Source: OLB9 sp041392785 (lineage in GTDB: Bacteria > Bacteroidota > Bacteroidia > Chitinophagales > Saprospiraceae). Taken from it: 64,000 nucleotides of DNA. This document shows, in pieces, positions 27,515 through 35,777 of this stretch; position 1 is the first letter of the stretch, and the number at the start of each line of letters is the position of its first letter. The position numbers were made by a program, and so were the translations under genes. Below the pieces are notes generated by a model. It made no database searches. It was not told the DNA's origin and was given only the letters and a program-made list of their open reading frames with translations. The DNA lies in assembly GCA_041392785.1 (NCBI GenBank), contig JAWKLK010000001.1:62001-126000 (forward strand), in the 5' to 3' direction.

Positions 27515-28134
27515 CTTATAACTTCAAAAGCTTCTGCAAAGTGACTATTTATTTGGACTCCTCTTATTCTTGCTAAACTTTTTATAAATTCAGCATTGGC
27601 ATACGACTTATGTTTTTGGGATTGATATTTTGAGAGTGCTGCAATTTTTGTATCAATATGGGTATTAGTAAGTTTTACAAAACAAGATGTTTGAAAGTTA
27701 AAATTATTCCAAGGTAATTCATAACATAATATACTTGAGAATTTAAATGCTCTCACTGCTTCATTGCTGATTGTGGCATGATCTTGATGAATGTCATTCA
27801 ACGAAGGCATAAACACCAACTCAGGTTTTATTTTTTCCCTAAGCGATATTAAATCTTCTAAAATATCTTGTCTGTAATAATTAAATGTGCGCACATTATA
27901 TTTATATAGATGAACATTAATATCTAGTAAACCAAGGGTTTTGGTAGCTTCTTTTACTTCAGTTATTAAAATATCTTTAGGGAATTCCTTCAAAACGCTT
28001 TGTTCGCATGCAGAGAAAGCAGCATAATGTACTTCTATTCCAGATCCAACTAGATAAGAAATTGTTCCACCACAACCCAATTCACCGTCATCTGTATGTG
28101 GGGCAAGCACCAATATTTTTCTTTTATTAAGCAA
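27502..28134 (-). CDS. PIG-L family N-deacetylase
   Basis: This 210-residue zinc-dependent deacetylase of the PIG-L/LmbE family has the metal motif APHTDDGELGCGGTI (residues about 11-25, PHxDDxE) and the second ligand pair LNDIHQDHATI (about 117-127, HxxH). Family members remove N-acetyl groups from GlcNAc in sugar lipids or nucleotides such as bacillithiol or mycothiol precursors. Here it overlaps the LpxD-like gene by 13 bases, so the pair probably de-N-acetylates and re-N-acylates one amino sugar. Upstream lies 541 bases with only a glycosyltransferase remnant. Confidence 0.88.
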   Translation of the reverse strand: MLNKRKILVLAPHTDDGELGCGGTISYLVGSGIEVHYAAFSACEQSVLKEFPKDILITEVKEATKTLGLLDINVHLYKYNVRTFNYYRQDILEDLISLREKIKPELVFMPSLNDIHQDHATISNEAVRAFKFSSILCYELPWNNFNFQTSCFVKLTNTHIDTKIAALSKYQSQKHKSYANAEFIKSLARIRGVQINSHFAEAFEVIRWII

Positions 28135-28269
28135 TGGAATTCAAATTTTTAATAATTACACATATAGAATTCAAATTTTAATGATCATCCCTGAAATTAT
28201 AGGATTCTCAAACATAAATAAAACGACTTCGCTCACAAAAAAGATTAAAAGGAAAGGTCTCATTCAATT

Positions 28270-28528
28270 TAATAATTTAGAAACAAGCCAATTCTTCTTT
28301 TTCTAAACTTGGCTAAAAAGGATCTATAATCAAAGGTAGTTAACGGTCTTACAGTTGAACCATCCAATTGCATCCTTCCTGTTCCAACACTTCAAGATTG
28401 GATGTAGTCAATATTCGGACTCCTCCAAAATAATGACGTAAACCCATTGCAAAAAAATAGTTGCGTTTTACAGCTATAGATTTTATAGGAGGGAAATAGT
28501 AAGAGATATATAATAGTGAATGTTTCAA
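28270..28528 (-). pseudogene. remnant of a WcaI-like GT4 glycosyltransferase N-terminus
   Basis: Translation of the minus strand gives LLYISYYFPPIKSIAVKRNY and then FFAMGLRHYFGGVRILTTSN, clearly homologous to the start of the intact gene at 26617 (LHYISYYFPPIESIASVRNY). After QEGCN the frame shifts and continues as TVRPLTTFDYRSFLAKFRKR, which matches the TFTFDYRTIL part of the paralogue, then stops. Only about 90 codons remain, with at least one frameshift and no start codon. The 541-base gap 28135-28675 holds nothing else recognisable. Confidence 0.8.
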
Positions 28529-28675
28529 AAATAAATATTGTTGTTCATAGATTTGGACTTTGGGGATTCTTGCCTTATGTCTAATTCTACAAATAGTCTA
28601 TTTGCTTTATGATAGTACATAACTCTTATGAACCAATTTATTACCTTAAAATTTTAAACAAAAAAATCATTTCAA

Positions 28676-30187
28676 CTAATTTTGGTTATCTGAATATTTA
28701 ACCACTCTAATATTAGGATTAAAATAATAACCAATAAATGGATCTCCAGAATTTGTATTCCTTCTGTCTGATAAATTAAAATATAAAAACTTTGGAGACA
28801 TAACTGGTTTTGTTAAATAACAAGTATCTGAGTCACATTTTCTCAGTTTTTCATATTGTAAATACATTGAATTATCATATTGAAATGCTGACCCATTTAA
28901 TATCAATAACCATGCTTCTCCGATATTTGAATTAACATCAATTAATGAAAAAAAATTATTGAAAGATTTGTTTTCCCTATTTATTGAGATACCAGAACTA
29001 AACAATATCAAAAAGTAATATATAAAAAATATAGTTTTAAAACTATTGGTAATTTGGTTGTTTTTAAAATTAAAAAAACCATAACTTGGATAATTACAAT
29101 ATACGGTTAGAGCATAAAACCATATCAATAGAAAATGTATATAAATTAAGTCCACAACCCTTTCAGCAATACTTAACCCATTTGTACCAAAAATAATTAA
29201 AAAATGGCTAGCAAAAATTAAAATCATTACCAAAACAATAAAATACAAAATAGGGATTCGCTTTATCTGCGAAGTATCAATATTTTTTATCAAGTATAGA
29301 TACAAACAAGAACCAAAAAATAGTTGGCCATTCACTACCCATGATATGACATCAAAAATTGAAGTAGAAATAGATAACAATACCAAGTTTAAAAAGGAAT
29401 AGTCCGAAGCATATTGCGATTTTCTCAATAAATTTGCTGGAGACAAAATTGAAAATAAGGCAAAACCCAAAGAAATTATAATTAATGTGACTAAAAATAA
29501 TTTATATTTTTTTGAATTATAATTATATAACAAAAAGCCACTTGTAATTACCATATAGATTAATGAAATCTCATTTGTCCCAATGGTAAAAATTGATAAA
29601 ATAATAAGTATTGATTTCCAATATAAATTATAATTATGTGATGAGCTTAAACATATATACCAACAATAAAGTACTAAAACTAAGCTATAAAATCCTAGTA
29701 GATATGTATGTACGGATGTGAGCATATACAAAGTATCTTGAACTCCAGAAATTCCACTAATCCATGAAAGCCAAAGAATGGATGTTGTTGAAATAATCAA
29801 GGGAATGTGATTAAAACCAAGTAACACCTTGACCGCTATACCAATAAACATTAAACTTAAAAGAATATTTAATATAAAAAACAATTTAAATGTAAATAAA
29901 GTATATAAATTGTCACTTAACGATGAAATCCAAGTGCTGGAGTATCTTCCCATTACATTATTGAAATAATACTTTTGTTCTTCCCAGAAAGTCATTTTTG
30001 ATGTAAATCCTCTTAAATTTGTAATCCAATCCCATTCATGCATTCCCAATGGATGATTACATGTTGCTAAAAAAATAAAAGGTAAGACAGCAAAAATCAA
30101 TAATAATAAAAGTACAAGGTGAATATTCTCTTGAATCTTAAGATAATTTCTTATTGGGAAATAAAATGATTCTATTTTACTTCCCAA
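28676..30187 (-). CDS. multi-pass membrane protein, GT-C/DUF6056-like
   Basis: This 503-residue protein has about ten hydrophobic segments, starting with NIHLVLLLLLIFAVLPFIFL and ending near residue 400. An acidic periplasmic motif, HEWDW, lies just after the first segment, as in GT-C glycosyltransferases and their relatives (DUF6056-like). The C-terminal about 100 residues are soluble. No closer family is recognised with confidence. It overlaps the DPM1-like GT2 gene by 11 bases. A DPM1-type synthase makes a polyprenyl-phosphate sugar that GT-C enzymes use as donor, so the pair may add a side sugar to a glycan or lipid on the periplasmic side. This is inference from context. Confidence 0.7.
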   Translation of the reverse strand: MGSKIESFYFPIRNYLKIQENIHLVLLLLLIFAVLPFIFLATCNHPLGMHEWDWITNLRGFTSKMTFWEEQKYYFNNVMGRYSSTWISSLSDNLYTLFTFKLFFILNILLSLMFIGIAVKVLLGFNHIPLIISTTSILWLSWISGISGVQDTLYMLTSVHTYLLGFYSLVLVLYCWYICLSSSHNYNLYWKSILIILSIFTIGTNEISLIYMVITSGFLLYNYNSKKYKLFLVTLIIISLGFALFSILSPANLLRKSQYASDYSFLNLVLLSISTSIFDVISWVVNGQLFFGSCLYLYLIKNIDTSQIKRIPILYFIVLVMILIFASHFLIIFGTNGLSIAERVVDLIYIHFLLIWFYALTVYCNYPSYGFFNFKNNQITNSFKTIFFIYYFLILFSSGISINRENKSFNNFFSLIDVNSNIGEAWLLILNGSAFQYDNSMYLQYEKLRKCDSDTCYLTKPVMSPKFLYFNLSDRRNTNSGDPFIGYYFNPNIRVVKYSDNQN

Positions 30188-30872
30188 TTTTGTATAATTT
30201 TAATGTTTGACAAATTTCAATAAAAACAGATATAGATTTATATAAAGGTTGTCCTTTGGATAAAGAATATTGAGTATAATTCACTTTTATTCCTACTTCT
30301 TTATACTTTAAATTATTCCACTTAATCAACCAAATAATTTCTGATGCATGAGCCATTCGCGAAGATTTTAAAATTAATACTTCCATTGTTTTTCTATTCA
30401 TCATTCTAAAACCATTGTTTGAGTCTGAAAGCAATAAACCACAAATTAAATAATTTATAATAGCTCCAATTTTTAAGATTATTTTCCTCAAAAAACTCAT
30501 TGAACTCTTTTCACAATCTGGTAGAAATCTTGAACCTAAGATAATATCAAGATTCTCTGTCTTAATAATGTTATATAATCTAATAATATCCTGTGGATCA
30601 TGTTGCCCATCCGAATCAAAATGAACACAAAATCTAAATCCATCATCAAGTGCCTTTTTCATTCCTGTCACTAATGCTGCTCCTTGACCTAAATTCCTTG
30701 AATGTTTAATCTGTTGTGCACCATTAATTACATCATAGTTGTAAAAATCGTTAGACCCATCATTTACTAATATAACTTGCAGTCCATGATCAGTAATCGA
30801 ATTAACCAAATTTAAAACAATATTAGGCGATTCATTAAATATTGGAATTATTACCACTAAATCTCTATACAC
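30177..30872 (-). CDS. DPM1-like family 2 glycosyltransferase
   Basis: This GT2 enzyme of the dolichol-phosphate mannosyltransferase/ArnC type transfers a sugar to a polyprenyl phosphate. It shows LVVIIPIFNESPNIVLNLV, VILVNDGSND (about residues 33-42), HSRNLGQGAALVTGMKKA and the DXD motif HFDSDGQHDPQDI (about 87-99). The 231 residues end without the two C-terminal membrane segments seen in ArnC-type enzymes, so it is a soluble or peripheral DPM1 form. It overlaps the following membrane-protein gene by 11 bases. A 205-base gap separates it from the GT4 gene downstream on the map; nothing was recognised there. Confidence 0.88.
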   Translation of the reverse strand: MYRDLVVIIPIFNESPNIVLNLVNSITDHGLQVILVNDGSNDFYNYDVINGAQQIKHSRNLGQGAALVTGMKKALDDGFRFCVHFDSDGQHDPQDIIRLYNIIKTENLDIILGSRFLPDCEKSSMSFLRKIILKIGAIINYLICGLLLSDSNNGFRMMNRKTMEVLILKSSRMAHASEIIWLIKWNNLKYKEVGIKVNYTQYSLSKGQPLYKSISVFIEICQTLKLYKIGK

Positions 30873-31077
30873 GAAAATTACTTAAATGTTAAGTAGCAAA
30901 ACACCATTTCAAAAATCATAATTCCTTAATATTACAATTGTGTATTTAATGGGATCCGAAAGTAATAATGCTTGAAAACTCTTTCTTTTCTAAATTATTG
31001 AAACTATCTTTCATTAACCATTATTTAAAATTTAAAGAAAATAAATATCTTATTCCTGATAATTGGAATGCATTTAT

Positions 31078-32103
31078 TTATACACTTTTTATAATATCAA
31101 ATATGTTCCCTGCAATTTTCTTATCATCAAATTCATTTAAAGCCATTTTTCTTCCAGCCAAGCCCATAGAAATTTGTTGCTCAATCGATTGTGTAAGGAA
31201 TTGATTTACCGCATTAGTTAACGAACTTACGTTCTTTATGTCTACTAAATATCCATTTATCCCCTCTACCACCGTCTCAGAACATCCAGCTGTCCTGGTT
31301 GTGATTACTGGTTTAGCCATCGACATTCCTTCAATCACAATTCTAGGCAATCCTTCCCGATACGACGGCAATACGATGCAATCTGATTCCGCTATGATAT
31401 TCCTTACATCCTTGATAAATCCATGATAATAAACCACATCTTCCTCTACCCACCGAACCATATCATCCTTGTCGATGGTGGCAGGGTTTTCTGCATCCAA
31501 CTCACCAACGATCCAAAATTCTACGTCTTTTCTATCCTTTTTGATTAGTCGTGCTGCTTCTACAAACTCTCGAATACCTTTATCATACAATAAGCGACCA
31601 ATAAAAGTAAATATAGTCTTCTCCTTCTTTTGACCATTAGGATAAGGATGATACCAAGTCGTATCGACGCCGCAACCTTTGACAGAAATGGCCTTATCTC
31701 CACTTACAATCCCCAACTGTTCGAATAACTCTCTATCCTCAATATTCTCGAATATAAATTTTTTATGATATCTGGAGGAAAATTGGTACAACCATGTCAT
31801 CACCTTCCTTACATAACCCTTATTAATAAAGGCGTATCCCAGTCCTGTCACGACAGCTATGGATTTGATACCTGAAATTTTTGCGGCAATACCTCCATAG
31901 ATATTGGGCTTATTTGTAAAGTGTAAAATTATATCTGGCTTTATCTGCTTGTACCTTCTTACTAATTCCAATACCAACAAAATGTCCTTGAATGGATTTG
32001 TGCTGTCACGATCTAGCAACCGAAGATTGTAGTGTCTGACTGAAGGATACTTTTCCTTGTAAGTGATATACTCATCCACAGGTGCAATTACCACAACATC
32101 CAT
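31078..32103 (-). CDS. family 4 glycosyltransferase with unclear start
   Basis: This GT4 enzyme (WbpH/WbnK-like) has the N-terminal half HYNLRLLDRDSTNPFKDILL, then SIAVVTGLGYAF, and the C-terminal donor motif CIVLPSYREGLPRIVIEGMS (about residues 243-262) followed by AKPVITTRTAGC. The first ATG is at 32103, but the same frame is open up to a TAG at 32217. That stretch encodes IALVANSTWNIYNFRLNLID, which is the expected first strand-helix unit of the fold. No ATG, GTG or TTG occurs there, so the real start is either unusual (for example ATC 32199) or was lost. A six-copy 22-bp repeat begins 23 bases beyond the stop. Confidence 0.85.
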   Translation of the reverse strand: MDVVVIAPVDEYITYKEKYPSVRHYNLRLLDRDSTNPFKDILLVLELVRRYKQIKPDIILHFTNKPNIYGGIAAKISGIKSIAVVTGLGYAFINKGYVRKVMTWLYQFSSRYHKKFIFENIEDRELFEQLGIVSGDKAISVKGCGVDTTWYHPYPNGQKKEKTIFTFIGRLLYDKGIREFVEAARLIKKDRKDVEFWIVGELDAENPATIDKDDMVRWVEEDVVYYHGFIKDVRNIIAESDCIVLPSYREGLPRIVIEGMSMAKPVITTRTAGCSETVVEGINGYLVDIKNVSSLTNAVNQFLTQSIEQQISMGLAGRKMALNEFDDKKIAGNIFDIIKSV

Positions 32104-32239
32104 GCCTTCCTCTATAAATTTATCTATGAGGTTCAGCCTGAAATTATAGATATTCCACGTGGAATTTGCTACTAGTGCTATGGTCTTCTTTTGAGTGATA
32201 TGCTTAAGTTTATTCTATATTTAAATTATAGTCAATTAT

Positions 32240-32372
32240 TAAAACTGCAAATATTCATACTTTAAACTGCAAATATTCATAAGTTAAACTGCAAATATTC
32301 ATACTTTAAATTGCAATTAATCATAAACAAAACTGCAATATTTCATACTTTAAATTGCAAATATTCATACTT
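32240..32372 (+). repeat. six-copy 22-bp tandem repeat
   Basis: The motif YTGCAAWTATTCATA recurs at 32245, 32267, 32289, 32311, 32333 and 32355, an exact 22-base period. Copies 1-3 and 6 are nearly identical and copies 4-5 are diverged. The array lies between the manC stop codon (32373) and the open frame of the GT4 gene. It has no spacers and no CRISPR character. Confidence 0.92.
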
Positions 32373-33434
32373 TTATGCATTAAGCTTTTTCACCACATCC
32401 TTAATTTCCTGTTCTTTTGACTTGGGATAAATAAGCAATGCATTGTCTTCGTCCACAACAATATAATCGCTCAAATCCTTGACAACAACAGTCTTATTAT
32501 TATTTGACATAACAATGGTTTCTTTACAGTCTACCAAGTGGATATGTTTTCCTATGCTTACTGAATCTTTTGAATCGCGCAAATACACAAATAAACTATG
32601 CCAAGTACCCAAATCGCTCCAGCCAATGTCAGAAGGGATTGTAAACACATTGTCAGCCTGTTCCAAAATAGCATAATCAATAGAAATATTAGGCGTTTTG
32701 GGATATACTTCGTCTATGTATTCTTGCTCTCGTTGACTATTGTAGGCGCTCAGATCGCTTGATAATATCTGTATGATGTCTGGAGCGCTTTTATTAAATG
32801 CAGAAAGAATAGATGAAACTCTCCAAATAAACATTCCAGCATTCCATACGTAATCACCAGATGCAATATATAACTTGGCGGTAGCCTCATCAGGTTTCTC
32901 TTTAAATTGTAAAACTTTTCTAACCCCATACACATTGTACTTATCTTCAGTTGAATCAAACCGAATGTAACCATAACCGGTATCTGGACGCGTCGGTTCA
33001 ATCCCGATCGTCACTAAAGCATCTCTCTTAGACGCAAAATCAAAAGCTTTGTGCAATTGTTGCATGTAAATATCCTCCTTAAGAATGATGTGGTCGGAAG
33101 GCAAGACTGCCATAACAGCATCTTGATCCAACTGTTGTAACTTAAGAGCCGTATAAGCAATACAAGGAGCCGTATTATTCATCGCTGGCTCTAGTAAAAT
33201 GTTATTAACTGGAACCTCGGGTAGTTGCTCATGTACTAAGTCAAAATATCGTTTATTAGTAACTATAAAAATGCGATGGGCAGGCACAAGCTTTAGAGAT
33301 CTCTCAAAAGTCATCCTAAGCAATGACTTTCCTACGCCTAAAATATCAAGGAATTGCTTAGGTTTTTCTATGGTACTTGATGGCCAAAATCGGCTACCAA
33401 TACCTCCAGCCATGATGGCTATATAATTGTTCAT
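32373..33434 (-). CDS. manC: mannose-1-phosphate guanylyltransferase
   Basis: ManC makes GDP-mannose from mannose-1-phosphate and GTP. The start YIAIMAGGIGSRFWPSS with KPKQFLDI is the nucleotidyltransferase signature (about residues 4-28). Later conserved parts are VLPSDHII, GYGYI, FKEKPDEATA and WNAGMFIW. At 353 residues it is the short form, without the C-terminal mannose-6-phosphate isomerase domain. The ATG at 33434 is chosen; the longer TTG start at 33458 adds eight residues without homology. The product feeds Gmd (59523) and Fcl (57991), which turn GDP-mannose into GDP-L-fucose. No phosphomannomutase gene is in the window. The six-copy repeat starts right after the stop. Confidence 0.93.
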   Translation of the reverse strand: MNNYIAIMAGGIGSRFWPSSTIEKPKQFLDILGVGKSLLRMTFERSLKLVPAHRIFIVTNKRYFDLVHEQLPEVPVNNILLEPAMNNTAPCIAYTALKLQQLDQDAVMAVLPSDHIILKEDIYMQQLHKAFDFASKRDALVTIGIEPTRPDTGYGYIRFDSTEDKYNVYGVRKVLQFKEKPDEATAKLYIASGDYVWNAGMFIWRVSSILSAFNKSAPDIIQILSSDLSAYNSQREQEYIDEVYPKTPNISIDYAILEQADNVFTIPSDIGWSDLGTWHSLFVYLRDSKDSVSIGKHIHLVDCKETIVMSNNNKTVVVKDLSDYIVVDEDNALLIYPKSKEQEIKDVVKKLNA

Positions 33435-33648
33435 ATATTTTTTATTAAGACGGCTCAATATATTTCTTGAGTAAGAATAAGGTATTTTAATGCTTTTTAA
33501 CTGACATTACATGAATTTTTTGCTACAAACACTAATATTACATGAATTTTTAACAAAATAATTATTGAACATGACATTATTTCTTTCTTAATAGACTCCT
33601 TTCACTTTCAATCAAGTTTACAAGTAAAGTAAACACATCTGAATCATC

Positions 33649-33722
33649 TAGAAATGTATAATCGGACCAATTTTCATGAAATTGGGTCTTGCGCCTGCTG
33701 CTATGATGTCGATGAGGGTCAT
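33649..33722 (-). pseudogene. remnant of a WecB-type UDP-GlcNAc 2-epimerase
   Basis: The minus strand from ATG 33722 reads MTLIDIIAAGARPNFMKIGP and then IIHF-stop. GARPNFMKIxPII is the N-terminal hallmark of non-hydrolysing UDP-GlcNAc 2-epimerases (WecB/MnaA). Only 24 codons survive. The fragment lies 13 bases behind the stop of the sugar transferase gene. The next frame encodes WSDYTFLDDSDVFTLL and then RSLLRKK-stop, whose origin I cannot name. Apart from these the 301-base gap 33435-33735 shows only a short repeated ATTACATGAATTTTT. Confidence 0.7.
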
Positions 33723-33735
33723 GGGTGGTGGTGTT

Positions 33736-34407
33736 TTAGAAATTCCTTTGCGGCAATGATGGAAATACTTTGTAAATTAATTCCGATTTTGGAAAAACGA
33801 TAGTCCAAGCAGTGAGGAAAATACACATAAAATCTACGTAAAAGCTTTGGTGAGTTTGATACCATTTTTCAACTTCGCCTTTAAATGGATAAATTTTATT
33901 TTGATAAAAATCCCATGTGTCACCTCCTTTATCTCTTACATCAGTGATCAATGTCTCCTCATCTCTGAAAATAATAGACCCGATTCCTGTTAAACCTGGT
34001 TTTACATTATAAATGACTTCTTGTACCTCTTTTGGATATGCATTAAAACTTTTTTGCATGACAGGTCTAGGACCGATTACACTCATATCTCCGAATAAAA
34101 TATTTAATAACTGAGGTAACTCGTTTATTTTTGTTGTGCGTAAAAATCCACCCATAGGTGTCAATCTTGGATCTTTTTTGGTAGTAATCAGCCCTCCTAC
34201 CATATTAGGACTGTCCTTCAACATAGTCGCAAACTTATATATTTTAAAGAGTTTATTTTTAAATCCAACTCTTTCTTGGAAATACCAGATGTATCCCTCT
34301 CCAGTTAATTTCAAACCAATAGCAATAGGCACCAATAATGGTGACAAAACCAATATAGATAAAAGAGAAGCAAGAATATCAAAAAACCGCTTTAATACTG
34401 GATACAT
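33736..34407 (-). CDS. priming phosphoglycosyltransferase (sugar transferase)
   Basis: This monotopic phosphoglycosyltransferase of the Bac_transf family transfers a sugar-1-phosphate to undecaprenyl phosphate and starts repeat-unit synthesis on the inner membrane. A reentrant hydrophobic helix (FFDILASLLSILVLSPLLVP, about residues 8-27) is followed by KIYKFATMLKDS, LRTTKINELPQLLNILFGDM, SVIGPRP and PGLTGIGSI. In PglC-type enzymes the dyad before LPQ is Asp-Glu; here it reads Asn-Glu (about residue 108). The 223 residues match the small PglC-like form. A WecB remnant follows directly. It sits between legB and manC, so the primed sugar may be the LegB/LegC product, which is inference. Confidence 0.88.
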   Translation of the reverse strand: MYPVLKRFFDILASLLSILVLSPLLVPIAIGLKLTGEGYIWYFQERVGFKNKLFKIYKFATMLKDSPNMVGGLITTKKDPRLTPMGGFLRTTKINELPQLLNILFGDMSVIGPRPVMQKSFNAYPKEVQEVIYNVKPGLTGIGSIIFRDEETLITDVRDKGGDTWDFYQNKIYPFKGEVEKWYQTHQSFYVDFMCIFLTAWTIVFPKSELIYKVFPSLPQRNF

Positions 34408-34481
34408 GTTTCTTTTATTTATGATTTAAATTCAATTAAAACCATAATCATTATTGCAAATAAATTTGCAGTGCCATTATA

Positions 34482-35693
34482 CTACATTTTCTGGTCTAAG
34501 CTTTTGCCAGTTTCAATGTGTTCAAAGTTCGGAAGATGCTTTTTCATTAATTGTACTATAGACGATTTATCATAATCATTTGAGCTCATTAGCGACTTTA
34601 ACTCAAAAATACAGCTTTCAATTTGTGATTTTACGGGCTTTTTTGCATTTTTTATTACACCCATTCCTTTATATTTTGTCATGTCAAGCTCGTCACTTTC
34701 TATAAAAAACTCTTCATAAAGTTTTTCTCCTGATGTATCTGATTCAAAAAAATATACAGGATGCGGATGACCATGTGACCAATAATTTGCTTTAGCCTTA
34801 GCATCTGCTTCTGTAGCACATATTTCGATGGGGATTTGCATTTTATCAAAAAAGTCAATTGTTATATCTTTAAAATTAACCATTTCATTTTCATCTAGTT
34901 TTGGAAAATATATTTCTCCGCTTTCTCCCAAAATACACGCCAACATACATATCTGACCACTTTCCTCCGGAGACACAAAAAAGCGTTTCACATCTGAAGG
35001 GCAAGATATAGGTTGTTGTTTGAATATCCGTTGGATATATCCATCTAATAAGCTACCATTACTAAAAGCAACATTTGCAAACCTAGCTGTAGTAATTTTA
35101 ATCTCATTACTATATGCCATGATCACTTCTTCCATTAATTTTTTACTTGCGCCCATGACATTAACAGGATTGGCTGCTTTGTCAGTTGATACGCAAAAGA
35201 AATGCTCAGGCTTAAACGATGTTAATAAATCCAAGAACTCTTTAGCTTTAAAGACATTATTGTCTATCATTGCCTCAATAGAGTATTGATCTTTTTCGCT
35301 TCTTACGTGCTTGTGTGCAGCAAAGTTTGCTACAATATGGAACGGCCCTTCATTTACAAACATTTTTTTGAAAACTTCATCACCAAAATTCATCGGATAG
35401 GTCTTGTAATCATTGGGGATAAATTGGTCATGCTTTGACCTCAGATCTCTTGTAAGTTCTGTTAAGCCATTTTCGTTTGTATCTACCACATACAGTTTTG
35501 ATGGCTCAAAATTTAACACCGCTTTGATGAAGGAAGACCCTATTGTACCCGCACCACCAATTACTAATATTGATTTCCCCTTTATATGAGCTGATAATTG
35601 ACTTTTATATTGGTCAATATCATCTTCAAATAAGCTTTTTTCCCTATTGGTAATAAATGATTTTATAAATTGTGGTATATCTATGATGTGCAT
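34482..35693 (-). CDS. legB: UDP-GlcNAc 4,6-dehydratase, LegB-like
   Basis: This NAD-dependent SDR enzyme of the Polysacc_synt_2 family converts UDP-GlcNAc to the 4-keto-6-deoxy sugar. The cofactor loop is ILVIGGAGTIGSSF (about residues 41-54), THE N-NAG part is NFAAHKHVRSE, and the active-site region is STDKAANPVNVMGASKKLME. The Met in MGASK replaces the usual SDR tyrosine, as in WbpM/PglF/CapD. There are no membrane helices. The ATG at 35693 is used because the longer frame runs through the palindromes of RAYT-2. The matching aminotransferase gene lies at 36534-37658 on the other side of the RAYT-2 insertion. Together they would make UDP-4-amino-4,6-dideoxy-GlcNAc. Confidence 0.88.
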   Translation of the reverse strand: MHIIDIPQFIKSFITNREKSLFEDDIDQYKSQLSAHIKGKSILVIGGAGTIGSSFIKAVLNFEPSKLYVVDTNENGLTELTRDLRSKHDQFIPNDYKTYPMNFGDEVFKKMFVNEGPFHIVANFAAHKHVRSEKDQYSIEAMIDNNVFKAKEFLDLLTSFKPEHFFCVSTDKAANPVNVMGASKKLMEEVIMAYSNEIKITTARFANVAFSNGSLLDGYIQRIFKQQPISCPSDVKRFFVSPEESGQICMLACILGESGEIYFPKLDENEMVNFKDITIDFFDKMQIPIEICATEADAKAKANYWSHGHPHPVYFFESDTSGEKLYEEFFIESDELDMTKYKGMGVIKNAKKPVKSQIESCIFELKSLMSSNDYDKSSIVQLMKKHLPNFEHIETGKSLDQKM

Positions 35694-35712
35694 GTTTTTA
35701 TATTTTATTGGC

Positions 35713-35764
35713 GTTGCAATCTTCGATTGCAACATATAAGTTTCTTGCAATCGAAGATTGCAAG
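35713..35764 (+). repeat. two REP-like palindromes downstream of RAYT-2
   Basis: GTTGCAATC-TTC-GATTGCAAC (35713-35733) and CTTGCAATC-GAA-GATTGCAAG (35744-35764) are perfect 9-bp hairpins with 3-base loops, 10 bases apart. The second is followed by GCCATTA, as is the palindrome at 36509-36529. Confidence 0.88.
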
Positions 35765-35777
35765 GCCATTAAGGCAA

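Noticed and set aside
32240..32372. Possible CRISPR array
   Set aside because: The 22-base copies are directly adjacent, with no spacers between them.
33500..33560. Twice-repeated ATTACATGAATTTTT
   Set aside because: Two short copies in AT-rich DNA can arise by chance; nothing else supports a function.
35694..35750. Longer N-terminus of LegB
   Set aside because: It is a translation of the RAYT-2 palindromes; ATG 35693 is the likely start.
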